Origin: JAPLVB01 sp964353635
GTDB taxonomy: Archaea; Aenigmatarchaeota; Aenigmatarchaeia; QMZP01
Reading direction: 5' to 3'
NCBI GenBank assembly: GCA_964353635.1
Contig: CAYGVS010000004.1
Coordinates: 1-54,106 of the forward strand
Length of the DNA stretch: 54,106 bases
Part shown: one piece after another, positions 33,201 to 38,633 of the stretch
Layout of the letters: the number at the start of each line of letters is the position of its first letter
Numbering within the stretch: position 1 is the stretch's first letter
Position numbers and translations under genes: made by a program
The notes under the pieces: model-generated
Database searches by the model: none
Told to the model about the DNA's origin: nothing
Seen by the model: the letters and a program-made list of their open reading frames with translations, nothing else

Positions 33201-34969
33201 AGAGCCATAGCCTGTTTTTGGAAAGCGCAACCGTCCAGGTTGGTTATGAGGCTTCCATGGAAATGAATGTTTTTGCACAGGATGTTTTCTTGGGTGAGAA
33301 CGCAACTGTGCTTGTGGAACTCATGAACATGGGAAATGAGGTTTCCGGGAACATCTCTATTTTCGTGGAGGGGAATGGGAGCCTGGAATTTCTGGATGAA
33401 GTGACTGTCCTGGGAAATTCGAACACCACAATTGAGTTTTCTTTCCAGCCTAGTTTGGGGGAGCATGAAGTTACTGCTGTATTTGAGGGTGATAATGGAA
33501 TAGGGCCAAGGTATGCATATTTCTCCGTTCATGTCCCTCCTGCGCTATTTGTCGGTGATATTCCAGAAATTGAGGTCAATGAAGGTGAGGAGGCTGAATT
33601 CCATATAAGCCTTAAGAACACAGCTGGCTTCCTGCTAGAAAATATAAGCGTGGTTTATGAGGGGCCGTTTGAGGTGGAGCCCTATTCAAATGGATTCGAT
33701 TTTGAAGGGTATGGTAATATAATTTTAGATGCATACGTGAAAGTCCCGGAATCATATCTTCCTGGGAGATATTCTGGATTAGTAAATTTCTTCCCATCAA
33801 ACGACAAGAAGGTTACTGCAAACCTCACCTTTATTGTGCCTGCAAGGGCATCGTTTGATGTGCAGAGCAACATGCTTGCTGAAGCAATCAAGCCTGAGAG
33901 TTATCAGGAAATAATCATTCCTGTCCATAACACAGGCAATGTTCCGCTGGCTTTGAAAGGCTATTGTGAAGGGTTCGATGGGATTTCCTGCTCCTTCTTC
34001 CCAGATGATTTGGAGGTCCTTCCCGGACAGCAAGGGATGCTTTACGCAAACATCAGCGTTGATGGGGGGCATCAGTCTGGCCTGTTCTCCGGAACAATTC
34101 GGGTTTCAGGCGAGGGCGTATCAAAGGAAATGGCACTTGGTGTAGATGTCCTTGAAGCTGCATATTGGGAAATTTCTCCTTTGGAATGGCACTGCCGTCT
34201 CCCTGGATGCGTACAAGACTTCCTTGTTTCAAGCAGTCCTGAATCGAACATGCCGTTGGAGCTGGATTTCATCACGGGAAACCTTAGCCTGTTCTTCGAT
34301 GATTTTGTCACCAGTGTTTTGCCAGGAGAATCAAAAAATGTGACTATGGCTGACAAAGTGCTCCAGGAAGGCTTTGCCGCAGGCATTTATGAAGGGGAGA
34401 TTAGAGTTGCTGCAAGCTTGAATTCAGAGCCGGCGTACAATACAATAAAGACTAAGGTCATTGCAGAGGGGCCTGAGTTCACATTGGAGAAAGAGTTCTC
34501 GCCTGATAGTGTCATGCTCTTCTGGAAGCAGTTTGTTGCTCCAAGAGTGAGTCATGTTGAGATTTATCTGAATAACATAGGAGATGTCTCCATAGATAGA
34601 GTCAGGATCTCTGACGAGATTCCTGACGGCTGGAAGGGCAAGAAGCCTGTGATTTCCTTTGCGAAGAGAAACAAGAAGTCTATGGTGAAGGATTACATGG
34701 TTTCATATGAAAACGGCCAATTGAACCTTTCATTTAATTTCACTGGCAAGCCGTTGCTGAAGGGAGAGGGTCTGGAGATACATTATATGATTTATGCCCT
34801 GCCTGAAACAGTCCCAAAGCAGGGTATAATTACGCAGACTGTTGGAGAGTCTAGGAGCAGCCAGAACATATATTCGGTTGCCATCAAGGAGACGACATTG
34901 AAAGTCGAGTATTTTGACCCTCCTCAGTGGCTCAGGTGGCTGTTCGTTATGATTTATAGGCTGTGGTAG
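30212..34969 (+). CDS. Large secreted protein: LamG domain, C25-peptidase-like region and Ig-like repeats
   Basis: This is a 1585-residue protein. Residues 1-28 are a signal peptide. Residues about 30-240 are a concanavalin/LamG fold (LYLKFDEGDGTVVFDSS, FTIEAWIYS, NGIIDEVKISN). From about 255 the sequence changes character. It contains DVGYSDLNGDGYYDLALGRM, which resembles the YSDxDGDGxxDxxxGR block of gingipain-like C25 peptidases, and later GSSGIVHDPYN and WADPAATPL. A catalytic His/Cys pair could not be assigned. Residues about 1040-1560 are beta-rich Ig/CARDB-like repeats. The C-terminus PPQWLRWLFVMIYRLW is a short amphipathic end, not a clear anchor. The LamG part is strongly AT-rich, the rest is not. 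It probably acts outside the cell as a peptidase-like or adhesive protein. Confidence 0.75.
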   Translation: MLISFKTKFIFFLLIFCFSIPINFVSGSEETVLYLKFDEGDGTVVFDSSNYRNNGTVNNAFWELNKCIDGSCLFFNNFSSYASVNQHASLNPQNFTIEAWIYSFGGTGNRTIVNKDTNGPATRAWRLHLDSNENDKLVADFQRPIGLPWAVVYSNKSIKNNTWYYVAATYNHSYFCVWINSVLSGCLLENSDIDYRWTQSKLIIGMSEDSSNKKLEYFNGIIDEVKISNYAKNYSQLFSIYNEFCPNDLCNQKNSNIKNVVNPLIITSAEQRNVLSAVPAKAPVLVADSITPEVMRFIEDYKPDWIYTVGFSSGLGNSSRILYNQVPGLFFPNASRAVYVNGSSREKGILASQIAYYLDMPVVFERDGGSYSEIIDLENMSLQEIGDFYINLVKEDGRNIDYLVLTNFSSSESLLAGRLAGMRNGYIIPLENGSYEGVMASLRVGADFLGSHNLYHKNVMYKTGKPLYLALLGSNESIPHIPFFDPGLEIFDNKDGWWLYSDVGYSDLNGDGYYDLALGRMEGLEAASLHLARQSVPKNQSVVLIGEYRHGKFEDLKFFGSGMSQVFAAQVLLGHVNVSTKRIVEEKLSSLDGIGNSSIYDFFGKFNTIVATMIAKNMVKGIALPWTVAEYSNIAMYAILEYDWNSWAKLLGIIPVPRHLDSIEADLAERIGSPGVIGYFGMGEGFWLIPNNSRSYMELLLNPYSRAVEFDNITFSGFLYDDHDVSAKSVIKEKVLREGGSVMGSSGIVHDPYNMHTSTMFFICLAQGKPLGQAFMESVNTDPLTFAVGFFSLYMAYSNIGQEEAAIAYPLLYSKDKLERILWADPAATPLERRYSPQKAVYKTGPANSFIAEVLVAVNRTGQEVLNADTYLAEPEKPLLPVYYREFVLPEGSFLNWVNVTGNYSLENSGMALVYNDSHYTNWTEIIVGCIGSLGFSSLQELDAEKESLIEDCVDNLTRPDVSYPYPNVTFWWKEARLLDNRTIVMVFIPAVIAENESHSLFLESATVQVGYEASMEMNVFAQDVFLGENATVLVELMNMGNEVSGNISIFVEGNGSLEFLDEVTVLGNSNTTIEFSFQPSLGEHEVTAVFEGDNGIGPRYAYFSVHVPPALFVGDIPEIEVNEGEEAEFHISLKNTAGFLLENISVVYEGPFEVEPYSNGFDFEGYGNIILDAYVKVPESYLPGRYSGLVNFFPSNDKKVTANLTFIVPARASFDVQSNMLAEAIKPESYQEIIIPVHNTGNVPLALKGYCEGFDGISCSFFPDDLEVLPGQQGMLYANISVDGGHQSGLFSGTIRVSGEGVSKEMALGVDVLEAAYWEISPLEWHCRLPGCVQDFLVSSSPESNMPLELDFITGNLSLFFDDFVTSVLPGESKNVTMADKVLQEGFAAGIYEGEIRVAASLNSEPAYNTIKTKVIAEGPEFTLEKEFSPDSVMLFWKQFVAPRVSHVEIYLNNIGDVSIDRVRISDEIPDGWKGKKPVISFAKRNKKSMVKDYMVSYENGQLNLSFNFTGKPLLKGEGLEIHYMIYALPETVPKQGIITQTVGESRSSQNIYSVAIKETTLKVEYFDPPQWLRWLFVMIYRLW

Positions 34970-35030
34970 TTTATCTAAAATTTAGATAATTTAATATTTC
35001 AAGCAACAATTTAAACCTTAATGATACATG

Positions 35031-35038
35031 CGTATAAT
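35031..35038 (+). promoter_or_regulatory. TATA box of tRNA-Asn
   Basis: CGTATAAT is centred about 27 bases before the first tRNA base at 35063, the usual archaeal distance. Confidence 0.5.
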
Positions 35039-35081
35039 GCCGTACTAGGCGCATGGCATCATGCCTCAGTAGCTCAGCAGG

Positions 35082-35123
35082 TTCGGAAGTTTGAACGTGA
35101 CCGAGTCACGTTCTTTCGATGAG
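35082..35123 (+). other. Probable intron in the D loop of tRNA-Asn
   Basis: The D loop spans 35076-35125, 50 bases instead of 8-10. The insert folds well: TCGGAA (35083-35088) pairs with TTTCGA (35114-35119), one pair being G-U, and GAACGTGA (35093-35100) pairs perfectly with TCACGTTC (35106-35113). Removing about 35082-35123 leaves the loop AGCAGGAA. The splice points are inferred; the bulge-helix-bulge is relaxed, not canonical. Confidence 0.65.
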
Positions 35124-35141
35124 AAGAGCACTCGGCTGTTA

Positions 35142-35162
35142 ACCTTGCAAGAAAGGGCTGAT
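35142..35162 (+). other. Canonical 37/38 intron of tRNA-Asn
   Basis: A 21-base insert follows anticodon-loop position 37. The hairpin CCTT/AAGG (35143-35146 with 35153-35156) and three-base bulges TAA and ATA around the cut sites fit a bulge-helix-bulge. The central helix has one U-U mismatch at position 33. Confidence 0.8.
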
Positions 35163-35219
35163 ACCGAGTGGTCGAAGGTTCGAGTCCTTCCTGAGGCGCT
35201 AACAGAATAAGGTGTTTCC

Positions 35220-35492
35220 ATGGACATTAGGATGGAGTTGATATCAAACTGCTTCGATATCAGGGGATTCAACAAAAGGTGCAATTTCCATGGCTGCGCA
35301 AGGGCTCCTGAAAAGGAAGCCCTCATAATGGAGAATGACCTGAAGAGACAGCAGAAAAAGGAGCTCGTTTCCCTTTATTTCTGCAGCAAGCACTTCGACA
35401 TGTGTGTGAAGGATTTATTAAACCAACTGAACAAAATATGTGAGAGCGGCAAGAACGTGTACATGGAAAGCTACGAGGCAGGAGCGAAATAA
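35220..35492 (+). CDS. Small cysteine-containing protein, possible zinc-binding
   Basis: The family is not recognised. The frame encodes 90 residues with a CNFHGC segment (C21, C26) and YFCSKHFDMC (C55, H58, C62), spaced like a split zinc site of the Cx4C...CxxH kind. The rest is charged and helical. It lies between the two intron-bearing tRNA genes, 21 bases after tRNA-Asn and 31 bases before tRNA-Phe, on the same strand. The ATG at 35220 overlaps no other feature; an internal ATG at residue 5 is possible. It could be cotranscribed with the tRNAs and the splicing endonuclease, but no role can be assigned. Confidence 0.55.
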   Translation: MDIRMELISNCFDIRGFNKRCNFHGCARAPEKEALIMENDLKRQQKKELVSLYFCSKHFDMCVKDLLNQLNKICESGKNVYMESYEAGAK

Positions 35493-35530
35493 AAGAAAGC
35501 ACACCTAAAAAGCAGCAATAGATGGGACGA

Positions 35531-35604
35531 CGGAAATGTCGCGGGAACCTTAAGGGGATTGAAGGCGACGAGAGTAGCCTTCGGGTCAATAAAGGCCGCA
35601 TCGG
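35531..35604 (+). other. Probable intron between positions 7 and 8 of tRNA-Phe
   Basis: These 74 bases separate the 5' acceptor strand (35524-35530) from TA-GCTC (35605-35610). The insert has internal pairing, for example GAAGGC (35561-35566) with GCCTTC (35577-35582) and CGG (35531-35533) with CCG (35596-35598). CGG ends are present at both borders. A strict 3-4-3 bulge-helix-bulge could not be drawn by hand. Confidence 0.65.
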
Positions 35605-35635
35605 TAGCTCAGTCCGGGAGAGCACACGGCTGAAG

Positions 35636-35683
35636 ATCGATTGACGACTTGCATGGGTTTATCAAGTCTTCTTTCTATTTGCG
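35636..35683 (+). other. Canonical 37/38 intron of tRNA-Phe
   Basis: A 48-base insert follows position 37 and ends before A38 (35684). GACTTG (35646-35651) pairs with CAAGTC (35663-35668). Bulges AGA and CGA flank the cuts, and the central helix again carries a U33-U mismatch, as in tRNA-Asn. Confidence 0.8.
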
Positions 35684-35738
35684 ACCGTGGTGTCGTGGGT
35701 TCAAATCCCACTCGTCCCATTCCATTGGAATTGGTTAT

Positions 35739-36317
35739 ATGGCAAAAAGCACGCAGGCGAAAGAGAAGAATGAAGTTCGTAGTATCTACAAGCCTGCGGA
35801 GTGCAGGCTCCTGGAGAACAAGCTCTTTGTTCCAAAGGGTTTTGATGAGCTGCTCCAAAGGTCTTACGGAAAACATATGGAAGGGAGATTGGAGCTGGCT
35901 TTCGTGGAGGCTCTCTACCTCCTTGAGAAAGGCAGGATAGCTGTCAAGAAGTCCGGGAAGAAGATGGGCTTCCAGGAGCTCATGGAGTTTGGGATGGAGA
36001 GGGACAAGAGGCTGCATGAGAAGTATGTCGTCTACAAGGACATTAGGGAGAGGGGACTGGTCGCCAAGACAGGTTTCAAGTTCGGATGTGATTTCAGGGT
36101 TTACCAGCGGGGAGTCGGCGTCAAGAAGGGTCCAAAGGAAGCCTCGGAGCACACGAAATGGATTGTTTACACAGTCCCTGAGGATTATGCGTGCTCCTTC
36201 GCTGAGCTCTCAAGGGCTGTGAGGCTTGCCCATTCTATAAGGGCCAGGATGCTCTGGGCGATAGTGGATAATGAGGACGATGTCACCTATTTCGAGGTCG
36301 TGAGGATAAAGCCTTAA
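35739..36317 (+). CDS. endA: tRNA-splicing endonuclease EndA, with the expected catalytic Lys replaced
   Basis: This 192-residue protein has the archaeal EndA layout. An N-terminal mixed domain runs to about residue 85. The catalytic domain follows, with TGFKFGCDFRVYQRG, HTKWIVYTVPED, a RAVRLAHSIR helix and the closing AIVDNEDDVTYFEVVRI. It cuts bulge-helix-bulge introns from pre-tRNA. Catalytic Tyr (Y122) and His (H138) are present. The third residue, Lys in the VRK motif 31 residues after the His in the M. jannaschii enzyme, falls at position 169, which is Ala (HSIRARML). The Tyr-His loop is six residues longer than in that enzyme and rich in Lys. Length fits the one-unit class. The ATG at 35739 is 19 bases after tRNA-Phe, so both are likely on one transcript. 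Confidence 0.88.
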   Translation: MAKSTQAKEKNEVRSIYKPAECRLLENKLFVPKGFDELLQRSYGKHMEGRLELAFVEALYLLEKGRIAVKKSGKKMGFQELMEFGMERDKRLHEKYVVYKDIRERGLVAKTGFKFGCDFRVYQRGVGVKKGPKEASEHTKWIVYTVPEDYACSFAELSRAVRLAHSIRARMLWAIVDNEDDVTYFEVVRIKP

Positions 36318-36432
36318 GTCCAGAATAAGCTTCTTTAAGCCTGCGTACAAAGGTAGGAGAAAAAGCATAAAAGCCGTTGTTGTCCAATATATACGGTTGC
36401 GCAATGGCGGATAAAATCATAAGGTGCGAAAT

Positions 36433-36642
36433 ATGGGAAGGATAAAGAGCATTCCGGTCAAGAACCTTGGAGATGAGCTGATTGCCTCCCACGGGAAGAA
36501 GTTCACTGAGGATTTCGAGAGGAACAAGCAGGTTCTTGGTGAGGTCAAGAAGATAAAATCCAAGAGAACCAGGAATTTTGTCGCAGGCTACATAACGAAG
36601 CAAATGCAAAAAGCTAAGAAATCAAAGCCCAAGCAGGCCTGA
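36433..36642 (+). CDS. rps17e: Small-subunit ribosomal protein eS17
   Basis: This 69-residue protein shows the S17e core: MGRIKSIPVKNLGDELI, then KFTEDFERNKQVLGEV, KSKRTRNFVAGYIT and a basic tail. It is a component of the archaeal and eukaryotic 30S/40S head. The ATG at 36433 follows AAGGTG by six bases, a good ribosome binding site. It lies between endA and the CBS-HPF gene on the same strand. Confidence 0.93.
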   Translation: MGRIKSIPVKNLGDELIASHGKKFTEDFERNKQVLGEVKKIKSKRTRNFVAGYITKQMQKAKKSKPKQA

Positions 36643-36689
36643 GCCTGTTACCAGGCCACGGGTTTCTAGTCGTGAGGAGTTGCTGCATT

Positions 36690-37769
36690 ATGGAAATCAG
36701 GGAAGTTCTTGAAAAGCCCCTTGTCGCAGGCAAGGGGGAGATGGTAAGCAAGGTGGCCTCCAGGATGCTTGCCGAAAGGAAGCACGAAGCCATTGTCATG
36801 GAGAACGGGAGGTTACTTGGTATCGTGCTCGCAAGGGACCTGGTCAAGAAGAAGATTTCAGACCCGCACAAAACTAAGATAGACGGCTTTGTGATTGAGG
36901 AGAAGCCGCTTCTGCCCGGCACTGACTTAGGAGAAATCATAAACATGTTCCTTATCAACGATTACAGGACGCTGCCTGTCAAGGATGAGGGCAGGATAAT
37001 GCTCCTCACGAAAATGAACCTCCTCAAGCTTGTGAAGGGGAACCCTGCGTTAAAAGGGAAGACTGCAGGCGATGTCATGAACTTCCCGTATTGTGTTAGC
37101 ATGGAGGATTCGCTTTCTGCAGCTAGGGCTATACTCAAGGACATGAATGTGTCCAGGCTTCCTGTACTAAGAGGGAACAAAGTTGAGGGTATGGTTGACA
37201 CGCTTGACCTCCTGAGCCCGCTGATAAAGGGTGAGCTTGACAAAAGAGGCGAGCCTTCTGAAGAAAGGACCCATATGGATGGTTTGCCGGCTTCATCTTT
37301 CATGAGAACTAACATACCCAGAACGGAGTCTTCAACTCCTTTGCAAAAAGTTGTAGATTCAATTATACAAACACAGTCCGCTGTTGTTGTTGAAAGCGAT
37401 GGCAAGCTTGTTGGTATTGTCACCCCAGGGGATGTGCTCAAGCTTCTTGGGAAGGAAGTGAAGGGGGCATACGTCACTATAAGCGGGATAAAGGAAGAGG
37501 ATGATTTCGTTAAATCGATGCTTTACAAAGAGATTGAAGCTACGCTGAGAAAAATAAACAAGATATATGCCGTGAACTACTTTGTTGCACATGTTGACGA
37601 GTACAAAACTACAGGCAAGATAAAGTACTCAATAAAAACCAGGCTTGCTACAGAAAGGGGCTTTTTCTTTGCTCATGACCATGACTGGAATATAACCAAG
37701 GCCATGAAAGGCGTGCTGGACAAGCTGGAGAAGGAAGTTGTGAAGAAGAAGGAGAAGCAGGTGATTTAG
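36690..37769 (+). CDS. CBS-domain protein with C-terminal HPF (ribosome hibernation)-like domain
   Basis: This 359-residue protein has four CBS motifs. They begin near residues 1 (VLEKPLVAGKGEMVSKVASRML), 65, 130 and 215 (SSTPLQKVVDSIIQ ... VVVESDGKLVGIVTPGDVL). A C-terminal domain from about 262 has ISGIKEEDDFVKSML, KYSIKTRLATERGFFFAHDHDW and AMKGVLDKLEKEV. That pattern is close to the S30AE/HPF fold that sits in the mRNA channel of resting ribosomes. CBS pairs bind adenylates, so ligand control of ribosome binding is a reasonable guess. GAGGAG lies about ten bases before the ATG at 36690. The gene follows rps17e, which supports a ribosomal role. The HPF assignment is by pattern only. Confidence 0.8.
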   Translation: MEIREVLEKPLVAGKGEMVSKVASRMLAERKHEAIVMENGRLLGIVLARDLVKKKISDPHKTKIDGFVIEEKPLLPGTDLGEIINMFLINDYRTLPVKDEGRIMLLTKMNLLKLVKGNPALKGKTAGDVMNFPYCVSMEDSLSAARAILKDMNVSRLPVLRGNKVEGMVDTLDLLSPLIKGELDKRGEPSEERTHMDGLPASSFMRTNIPRTESSTPLQKVVDSIIQTQSAVVVESDGKLVGIVTPGDVLKLLGKEVKGAYVTISGIKEEDDFVKSMLYKEIEATLRKINKIYAVNYFVAHVDEYKTTGKIKYSIKTRLATERGFFFAHDHDWNITKAMKGVLDKLEKEVVKKKEKQVI

Positions 37770-37779
37770 CGGTGGTTCT

Positions 37780-38304
37780 ATGGGATTCAAGATGCTGAAA
37801 CGGTTTGATAATAGCGTCTTCTACATGGCCTTGGGAATCGTCCTGGCCTTTGCGATAAACTGGGGCCTGGCTTTTGGCCTGAGCACTGACATGCCAGTGG
37901 TTGCGGTGGAGTCAAATTCCATGTTGCCTACCTTCTCTATGGGCGACATGCTCGTGCTGCAAGGAGTCCCTGTGCAGAACCTCAAGGTTAATGACATCAT
38001 TGTGTTCTCTCCTTCGCCGCAGCAGACTCCGGTGGTTCATAGGATAATAAGCATAAACCCGGACAACACATTCCAGACAAAGGGGGACAATAACCAGGGG
38101 CAACTGCCTTTCGAGCTTCGGATAGAGCCTTCCCAGATACATGGCAAGGCCATACTCATAATACCTTACGCAGGCTGGCTAAAGTTAGGGATGATGCAGT
38201 ACGTGCTGCCCAACATCCTCTGGGTGATCGTGGGCGCGGGTCTTATAGCGTTTATATATATAGGTATCAAAATGTATTGGGGTGAAGGTTTCGGGTTCTG
38301 GTGA
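37780..38304 (+). CDS. Signal peptidase I (archaeal/SEC11 type)
   Basis: This 174-residue membrane protein cleaves signal peptides from Sec-exported proteins. One N-terminal hydrophobic span (about 13-35) is followed by SNSMLPTFSMGDMLV with catalytic Ser47. PVVHRIISI follows with His87, where bacterial enzymes have Lys, and TKGDNNQ with Asp103. A second hydrophobic span lies near the C-terminus. GGTGG is placed just before the ATG at 37780, ten bases after the upstream stop. It serves the many secreted proteins encoded in this window. Confidence 0.92.
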   Translation: MGFKMLKRFDNSVFYMALGIVLAFAINWGLAFGLSTDMPVVAVESNSMLPTFSMGDMLVLQGVPVQNLKVNDIIVFSPSPQQTPVVHRIISINPDNTFQTKGDNNQGQLPFELRIEPSQIHGKAILIIPYAGWLKLGMMQYVLPNILWVIVGAGLIAFIYIGIKMYWGEGFGFW

Positions 38305-38309
38305 TATTT

Positions 38310-38633
38310 ATGAATTTCTGCGACAAATGCGGCTCTGTCCTTGTTGTGCAGAAGGACAAGGACAAGGTAGTCCTCATCTGCAGGAAATGCGGCTACAAGC
38401 TGAAGGATTACAAGCCGATGGAGATAGCTGAGAAGGTGGAGAAGAATCCGCTTGATGATATCATAATAATAGAGAAGAACGCGGAGACGCTTCCCACCAC
38501 GAAGGCTGTCTGCCCGAAATGCGGGAACAGAGAAGCTGTGTGGTGGATACAGCAGACAAGGTCCACAGACGAGGCCCCAACACTTTTTTTGAGGTGCACC
38601 CAATGCAAGCATTCATGGCGGGAGTACGGCTAA
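38310..38633 (+). CDS. tfs: Transcription factor S (TFIIS/RPB9-like transcript cleavage factor)
   Basis: This 107-residue protein has two zinc ribbons. The N-terminal one has CDKCG and CRKCGY. The C-terminal one has CPKCGN and RCTQCKHSWREYG. The acidic tip of the second ribbon reads RSTDEAPT, the D-E pair that reaches the RNA polymerase active site to trigger RNA cleavage in arrested complexes. Length is normal. The ATG at 38310 lies just after the signal peptidase stop. The 3' end overlaps the convergent radical SAM gene by four bases. Confidence 0.95.
   Translation: MNFCDKCGSVLVVQKDKDKVVLICRKCGYKLKDYKPMEIAEKVEKNPLDDIIIIEKNAETLPTTKAVCPKCGNREAVWWIQQTRSTDEAPTLFLRCTQCKHSWREYG

Larger units (their letters stand above)
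35063..35198 (+). tRNA. tRNA-Asn(GTT) with two introns
   Basis: The acceptor stem is GCCTCAG (35063-35069) with CTGAGGC (35191-35197), a perfect 7 bp, and discriminator G at 35198. The D stem is GCTC (35072-35075) with GAGC (35126-35129). The anticodon stem is CTCGG (35131-35135) with CCGAG (35164-35168), with loop CTGTTAA giving anticodon GTT at 35138-35140. The T arm is GAAGG-TTCGAGT-CCTTC (35174-35190). Two inserts interrupt this: about 42 bases in the D loop and 21 bases between positions 37 and 38. Without them the molecule is a normal tRNA of about 73 bases. CCA is not encoded. Confidence 0.92.
35524..35719 (+). tRNA. tRNA-Phe(GAA) with an intron at position 7/8 and one at 37/38
   Basis: The D stem is GCTC (35607-35610) with GAGC (35620-35623). 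The anticodon stem is CACGG (35625-35629) with CCGTG (35685-35689), with loop CTGAAGA and anticodon GAA at 35632-35634. The T arm is GTGGG-TTCAAAT-CCCAC (35695-35711). The 3' acceptor strand is TCGTCCC (35712-35718), discriminator A. The bases just before the D arm (GCATCGG) cannot pair with it. A perfect partner GGGACGA lies at 35524-35530, and the complementarity extends to nine base pairs with flanking bases. The spliced product is a normal 74-base tRNA. CCA is not encoded. endA starts 19 bases later. Confidence 0.88.

Noticed and set aside
35114..35123. CGATGAG in the tRNA-Asn D-loop insert as a C box of a C/D guide RNA
   Set aside because: No matching D box or second box pair in the short insert; the bases are used in the stem instead.
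35531..35604. The tRNA-Phe insert as evidence for a permuted or trans-split tRNA
   Set aside because: All exons are in normal order on one strand within 200 bases, so cis-splicing is the simpler reading.
36403..36444. Thirteen-codon frame starting ATGGCGGAT that overlaps the rps17e start
   Set aside because: It could be a leader peptide, but there is no ribosome binding site or attenuator-like structure, and such short frames occur by chance.
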